A stretch of 9,266 bases of DNA from an uncultured Acinetobacter sp. Lineage in GTDB: Bacteria; Cyanobacteriota; Vampirovibrionia; Gastranaerophilales; Gastranaerophilaceae. Below are positions 5,695-9,266 of the stretch, piece after piece. Below the pieces are notes generated by a model that was not told where the DNA came from, ran no database searches, and worked only from the letters and a program-made list of their open reading frames with translations. A program made the position numbers and the translations under genes. The first letter of the stretch is position 1. Each line of letters starts with the position of its first letter. The stretch is from contig CAMORE010000081.1 in the NCBI GenBank assembly GCA_946623365.1, positions 1 to 9,266 of the forward strand, written 5' to 3'.

Positions 5695-7483
5695 ATCTTG
5701 TTCCTCTGCTTGAGACTTCTTTTTCGATTGGCCTAAATACACTCTGAGTTAGAGTATCAATGTACTGATCTTTAAGATGAGCATAGTCAAATATAATCAA
5801 ACCGTTAAGAGCATATTTTCTTGCGGCATGTATTTGTTTGATTAAATCCGAATTTGCGCCGTTCATAAAGGTTACAAATAAGCCTGCATAAAGCTTAGTA
5901 CTTGCCGATTTATTTCTCAGAACATTTCCCATCAAGTTCATTGCGGTTTTATCATCGCATGTTAGAAACAGCGGAGTAAAACCATCGATATAATTGTTCA
6001 TTGACCAAGTTTTCCAATCTTGTAATTTTGTATCATAAGCCATTTGAATATTTGGGAAAATAACGGCTGTTGTAGTTATTCCGTTCATTCTCGCAAGACG
6101 TCCGATTCTTCTTACAAAGTCCGTAATTTTTCCTGCACGATACATTTTCCAAGTGTACCATAAATAATCATCCGTATTAAGTTCGATAGGGTCAACTTCA
6201 TACATCTTTTTAAACTCTTCACGCGCATATTTTGTATAGCCCCAATTTGACATATCATAATTTGAGTATGTAGGAGCAAGTGACTGAGGATATCTTATAT
6301 AATCAAGATTAATGCCGTCAGGTCTGTATTTCATAATAATTTCATCTATCAGGTTATACAAAAATGCTTGCACATCAGGGTTTGCAGGATCAATAAAATA
6401 GCCGTTATGTTCTGATACAGAATACGGTATAGTTTCGGAATCGGCATTTTTTTTCTGATAATTAGACCACTCGGGATGGACTGCAAGAATATGTCTTGGA
6501 TTCGTTTCCGGAGGTTTGTTTCCTACGTAAAAAGATTCAAACCAGATGTGTATTTTGATTCCTCTTTTATGAGCTTCATTTATCCATATTCTTAGCGGAT
6601 CAAAACCTGCAAATTCAGGATTCTGCACAATAAAACCATACTCACCCATTGTTCTTGACGGGAATATTGTTTGACCATGGTAATATGTTTCTATAAAAAC
6701 ATTATCAATTCCGGCATTTGCAATCCTGTCCAAAACAGATTCAATTTCTTCCTGATTGTGATATGTAGGTCGTATCCAAACGCCTTTTAATTCATTTTGA
6801 TTATACGGGATTACGGTAGACATGGCAACATCAGCAAGCTCTATTGCTCTTGTTGCATATCGTTGAGAATCTTCGCTGTTTTTTTGTGCTTTTTCAATTA
6901 AATCTTTTGCCCTGTTTAGGCTCTGCTCTGTACGACGTTCATTATACCTGTAATTCGGGCAATTCTGTGAATAATAAAACATCATGTTTTCAACTTCTTT
7001 AATTTTTTCTCTTGCACCATACAAAAAAGTATCAGAAGTTATGTAAGATGTAATCAACCCTTTTTCAATATCTATAGATATTTTTGAACCGACTACTACG
7101 TTTTCGTTTATCCATTTTTTTGCTCTTCCATGTCCGCTTATAACCAAGCCGTTTGCAGGGATTAATGAATCTGCTCCGCTTAGAGAAGTAACTGTGTCGC
7201 CAGTAATAACAGCTTCTGTACCAAATTCATTAGTATTTGTTCTAAATCCAAATGACGGAGTATAAATTACAAGTTGATTGGCTCCTCTTAATCCGGGATA
7301 ATTAGCACCTTTAGTATTAGTACTTGTTTGAGGATCTATTACATCAAAATAAAATGTAGACTGATTAAATATAACTTCATTTTCACTCGGGATATATGCA
7401 GAATAAACATCCTGAGCAAAAACATTTGTACTCATTACAATAAAAATTAATAATATATATAGTTGCCTAAGAATTCTCTTCAT
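5678..7483 (-). CDS. Secreted glycosyl hydrolase family 10-like protein (GHL10/DUF187)
   Basis: Predicted exported hydrolase acting on envelope or extracellular polysaccharide; the substrate is unknown. In 601-aa numbering, residues 1-23 form a signal peptide (MKRILRQ, hydrophobic core, then VFA before QD). An N-terminal beta-rich region (about 55-150) contains 'NEFGTEAVITGD' and 'IPANGLVISGHGRAKKWI'. A helical linker (about 158-225) precedes the catalytic TIM-barrel domain (about 232-590), which opens with 'LKGVWIRPTYHN'. Its GHL10 signatures are 'HKRGIKIHIWFESFYVG' with E316, 'YFIDPANPDVQAFLYNLI' and 'PDGINLDYIRYPQS' with D394 of the NLDYIRYP motif. The barrel closes with 'GLIIFDYAHL'. The tail is basic and glycine/arginine-rich ('SSRGTRYGGRR'). 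B. subtilis YngK belongs to the same broad family. Start: ATG at 7481-7483, which gives the best signal peptide; a TTG two codons upstream (7489) is possible, and no strong Shine-Dalgarno decides between them. A good promoter lies just upstream, divergent from glnA. Confidence 0.94.
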   Translation of the reverse strand: MKRILRQLYILLIFIVMSTNVFAQDVYSAYIPSENEVIFNQSTFYFDVIDPQTSTNTKGANYPGLRGANQLVIYTPSFGFRTNTNEFGTEAVITGDTVTSLSGADSLIPANGLVISGHGRAKKWINENVVVGSKISIDIEKGLITSYITSDTFLYGAREKIKEVENMMFYYSQNCPNYRYNERRTEQSLNRAKDLIEKAQKNSEDSQRYATRAIELADVAMSTVIPYNQNELKGVWIRPTYHNQEEIESVLDRIANAGIDNVFIETYYHGQTIFPSRTMGEYGFIVQNPEFAGFDPLRIWINEAHKRGIKIHIWFESFYVGNKPPETNPRHILAVHPEWSNYQKKNADSETIPYSVSEHNGYFIDPANPDVQAFLYNLIDEIIMKYRPDGINLDYIRYPQSLAPTYSNYDMSNWGYTKYAREEFKKMYEVDPIELNTDDYLWYTWKMYRAGKITDFVRRIGRLARMNGITTTAVIFPNIQMAYDTKLQDWKTWSMNNYIDGFTPLFLTCDDKTAMNLMGNVLRNKSASTKLYAGLFVTFMNGANSDLIKQIHAARKYALNGLIIFDYAHLKDQYIDTLTQSVFRPIEKEVSSRGTRYGGRR

Positions 7484-7506
7484 CCCCAAATTACCCGATA
7501 ACTATT

Positions 7507-7535
7507 ATTATAAAACCATGGATTCAAGATTACAA
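7507..7535 (-). promoter_or_regulatory. Sigma70-type promoter of the GHL10 gene
   Basis: On the minus strand, TTGTAA (7530-7535) and a perfect TATAAT (7507-7512) are 17 bp apart. Transcription would start near 7500, leaving a leader of about 17 nt before the ATG at 7483. It probably drives the GHL10 gene, the overlapping small gene and possibly the peptidase. It lies back to back with the glnA promoter, with 42 bp between the two -35 boxes. Confidence 0.65.
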
Positions 7536-7577
7536 TAGTTAAAAATTACTCTTAATATATTTTTAATACATAATTGG

Positions 7578-7607
7578 TTGACCTTGTTACTCAAAATAAT
7601 GTATTAT
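7578..7607 (+). promoter_or_regulatory. Sigma70-type promoter of glnA with overlapping dyad
   Basis: TTGACC (7578-7583) and TATTAT (7602-7607) are 18 bp apart, predicting a start near 7613 and a leader of about 25 nt. A perfect inverted repeat AATAAT-GT-ATTATT (7595-7608) covers the -10 box and could be an operator, though AT-only dyads arise easily by chance. I looked for the cyanobacterial NtcA pattern GTA-N8-TAC and did not find a match at a sensible position. Confidence 0.6.
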
Positions 7608-7626
7608 TAAACCATTGAATAAGAAT

Positions 7627-7631
7627 GGAGG
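7627..7631 (+). promoter_or_regulatory. Ribosome-binding site that fixes the glnA start
   Basis: GGAGG ends 6 nt before the ATG at 7638 but directly abuts the ATG at 7632 (two codons upstream, same frame). Only the 7638 start has normal spacing, so the protein should begin MDFMHQ rather than MSMDFMHQ. Confidence 0.75.
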
Positions 7632-7637
7632 ATGAGT

Positions 7638-9002
7638 ATGGATTTTATGCACCAACCGCTAAGCGGAAAACAATACACCGATGAAGACATCAAAAGAATG
7701 ATAGAAGAATACGATGTTCAATTTATTAAACTTCAATTTGTCGACATAAACGGTCAGGTTAAAAATTTAGCTGTACCATCCGAACATATTGACAGAGTTT
7801 TAAATAATGAAATAATGTTAGATGGTTCGTCAATTAAGGGTTTTAGAAATATTGAAACATCTGATATGTTTTTCTATCCTGATAAAAACACCTTCCAAAT
7901 TCTTCCATGGCAGGAACAGGACGGTAAAAACTCCGCACGCTTAATATGCGATATCTATAACTCAGACGGGACTCCGTTTGAAGGTTGTCCGAGATGCAAT
8001 TTAAAGCGTCTTATGGCAGAGGCTAAAAAATTAGGTTTATCAATGAATGTCGGACCGGAAGCGGAATTCTTCTTATTTGAAAAAGATGAAGACGGTCATA
8101 TTACTACAAGAACTCATGACAGAGCAGGGTATTATGATGTAGGGCCTGATGATTTAGGAGAGGAAGTCCGTTCTGATATTGTAAGCACTCTTCAGGATAT
8201 GGGATTTGATATTGAAGCATCTCATCACGAGGTTGCAGACGGACAACACGAAATAGATTTTAAATATTCTGATATTTTAACAACAGCAGATAATGTTGTA
8301 ACCTTTAGAATTGCTGTAAAAGCTGTTGCAGCTCAATACGGATTACATGCAACATTTATGCCGAAACCTATTTATGGAATTAATGGTTCAGGCATGCATT
8401 GCAATATTTCTTTATTTGATACTAAAGGTAAAAACGCCTTTTATGACCCAAAAGCGGAGTATCAACTTTCTGATACGGCAAGATACGCTATCGGAGGCAT
8501 GTTAAAGCATATAAAAAGCATAACGGCTATTTTAAATCCTACGGTTAACAGCTATAAAAGGTTAGTTCCGGGATATGAAGCCCCTGTTTATATGGCTTGG
8601 TCACTTGCTAACAGGAGTGCTCTTTTGAGAGTTCCGGCAAAACGAGGTGTATCAACTCGTGTAGAACTTCGTTCTCCGGATCCGAGCTGTAACCCTTATT
8701 TAGCTTTTGCAACAATTCTTGCTGCTTGTTTAGACGGTGTTCGTAACAAAATTGAACCGCCTAAACCTGTTGAATCTAATATTTATAAACTTTCAGAAAA
8801 AGAAAGAAAACGTATGAGAATAGAATCTCTGCCGGGCAGCTTAAAAGATGCACTGGAATATATGCAAAAATCTTTAATAGCAAAAACTGCATTGGGATCT
8901 CATATTGTTGATGAATTTGTAACAGCAAAAGAAATTGAATGGGATGCTTTCAGAACATACGTTTCTCAATGGGAAATTGATAAATATTTAGCAAGGTATT
9001 AA
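7638..9002 (+). CDS. glnA: Glutamine synthetase type I (GSI-alpha like)
   Basis: Makes glutamine from glutamate, ammonia and ATP; the central enzyme of ammonia assimilation, a cytosolic dodecamer in this family. The 454 residues match the shorter GSI-alpha class, as in B. subtilis. The beta-grasp N-terminal domain holds 'LDGSSIKGF' (61-69). Active-site segments are intact: 'GPEAEFFLF' (E141, E143), 'ASHHEVADGQHEIDFKY' (E198, E205), 'NGSGMHCNISLF' (H254), 'NPTVNSYKRLVPGYEAP' (N300, R308, E314) and 'RVELRSPD' (E343, R345). The adenylylation-site region and the extra insertion of GSI-beta are absent; the C-terminus ('KEIEWDAFRT...WEIDKYLARY') parallels the B. subtilis enzyme. Regulation is therefore unlikely to be by GlnE adenylylation. 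The residue equivalent to B. subtilis feedback Arg62 appears to be N71, with an Arg one place before it (R70). The gene is monocistronic here, with its own promoter and a strong terminator hairpin. Confidence 0.98.
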   Translation: MDFMHQPLSGKQYTDEDIKRMIEEYDVQFIKLQFVDINGQVKNLAVPSEHIDRVLNNEIMLDGSSIKGFRNIETSDMFFYPDKNTFQILPWQEQDGKNSARLICDIYNSDGTPFEGCPRCNLKRLMAEAKKLGLSMNVGPEAEFFLFEKDEDGHITTRTHDRAGYYDVGPDDLGEEVRSDIVSTLQDMGFDIEASHHEVADGQHEIDFKYSDILTTADNVVTFRIAVKAVAAQYGLHATFMPKPIYGINGSGMHCNISLFDTKGKNAFYDPKAEYQLSDTARYAIGGMLKHIKSITAILNPTVNSYKRLVPGYEAPVYMAWSLANRSALLRVPAKRGVSTRVELRSPDPSCNPYLAFATILAACLDGVRNKIEPPKPVESNIYKLSEKERKRMRIESLPGSLKDALEYMQKSLIAKTALGSHIVDEFVTAKEIEWDAFRTYVSQWEIDKYLARY

Positions 9003-9026
9003 ATATATTATTTGCACTCTGCGAAA

Positions 9027-9057
9027 AAGAAAAGGTGACGAAATGTCACCTTTTCTT
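9027..9057 (+). terminator. Hairpin terminator after glnA
   Basis: A perfect 13-bp stem starts with AAGAAAAGGTGAC (9027-9039), has a 5-nt loop GAAAT and is closed by its exact complement (9045-9057). It lies 24 nt past the glnA stop. The 3' arm itself is T-rich (CCTTTTCTT), but no further T-run follows, so on the plus strand it is a slightly atypical intrinsic terminator. Read from the other strand it has an equally U-rich arm. Confidence 0.8.
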
Positions 9058-9072
9058 AAGAGGTAAATCCGG

Positions 9073-9096
9073 TTTTTATAAACTTTTTTATAAAAA
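9073..9096. repeat. AT-only inverted repeat downstream of glnA
   Basis: TTTTTATAAA (9073-9082) and its exact complement TTTATAAAAA (9087-9096) flank a 4-nt loop. It lies in a homopolymer-rich stretch (9061-9190) with several T6-T7 and A6 runs and no credible ORF. It could be an accessory terminator element or simply a by-product of the base composition. Confidence 0.4.
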
Positions 9097-9187
9097 TAAT
9101 TCTGTTAACCTGTTATTTTTTGATTTTTTTGTTAAGTTTTTTTACAAAAAATTTTAAAAAATATTAAATTATGGCAATTTTTCAAAT

Positions 9188-9226
9188 AAAAAAACCTTTA
9201 TATTTATAGTTAGGTTTATAAAGGTT
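9188..9226 (-). terminator. Intrinsic terminator for a gene entering from the right
   Basis: On the minus strand, AACCTTTATA (9226-9217) pairs exactly with TATAAAGGTT (9202-9193) around a 14-nt loop, and the stem runs straight into a T-tract (9194-9188). This is the classic stem plus U-run order for leftward transcription, and the opposite of what a rightward transcript would need. It implies a convergent minus-strand gene ending near 9225. Confidence 0.62.
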
Positions 9227-9266
9227 AGTATTTCCATGGCACAAAGTATTCAAAATTTTGATAACA
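9225..9266 (-). CDS. Possible 3' end of a convergent gene (13 codons visible)
   Basis: One minus-strand frame is open from the right edge and reads CYQNFEYFVPWKY before a TAA at 9225-9227, exactly where the predicted leftward terminator begins. That coincidence is the main support. With so few codons no family can be named. A competing reading exists on the plus strand: an ATG at 9236 (MAQSIQNFDN...) with AAAGG 10 nt upstream, also open to the edge. The terminator's polarity favours the minus-strand gene. Confidence 0.35.
   Translation of the reverse strand, partial: CYQNFEYFVPWKY

Noticed and set aside
1..9266. Defence system, phage, CRISPR, IS or toxin-antitoxin locus
   Set aside because: No transposase, integrase, Cas, nuclease, toxin or regularly spaced repeat array appears on either strand. 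The genes are ordinary metabolism and envelope functions.

Overview
The window is AT-rich bacterial chromosome with ordinary housekeeping and envelope genes, short intergenic gaps, and no phage, IS, CRISPR, tRNA or rRNA signal that I can see. Several hints point to the Melainabacteria/Vampirovibrionia side of the Cyanobacteria, for example gut Gastranaerophilales. glyQ stands alone without glyS next to it, as I recall for cyanobacteria. glyQ has a short leader with no T-box, unlike Firmicutes. A secreted GHL10 (DUF187) family-10-like glycosyl hydrolase is present, and so is a small protein starting with an 'NNVNFQG' motif of a kind I associate with that group. This assignment is inference (about 0.55-0.6).

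Layout. Seven genes lie on the minus strand, reading leftward from about 7483: a secreted GHL10 hydrolase; a 68-aa CxxC/CC protein that overlaps it by 17 nt; an M20 di/tripeptidase; an 83-aa orphan; glyQ; and two tandem paralogous APC amino-acid permeases, the second cut by the left edge. On the plus strand, glnA (glutamine synthetase I-alpha type) diverges from the GHL10 gene across a gap of about 150 bp with a good sigma70-type promoter in each direction. glnA ends at a strong 13-bp hairpin terminator. A second, T-tailed terminator on the minus strand near the right edge suggests a convergent gene ending there.

Together the genes suggest nitrogen and amino-acid economy: two amino-acid importers, a cytosolic peptidase that releases amino acids, glycine charging of tRNA, and ammonia assimilation by glutamine synthetase. 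Beside these sits an envelope or polysaccharide hydrolase with a small putative metal-binding partner.

The most unusual structure is a GC-rich, partly palindromic 60-bp segment inserted in frame inside the M20 peptidase gene. It encodes the 'LTPNPSPTRGEG' peptide type that I recall from dispersed palindromic repeats in many bacteria. I found no convincing new multi-gene system; the other findings are modest.
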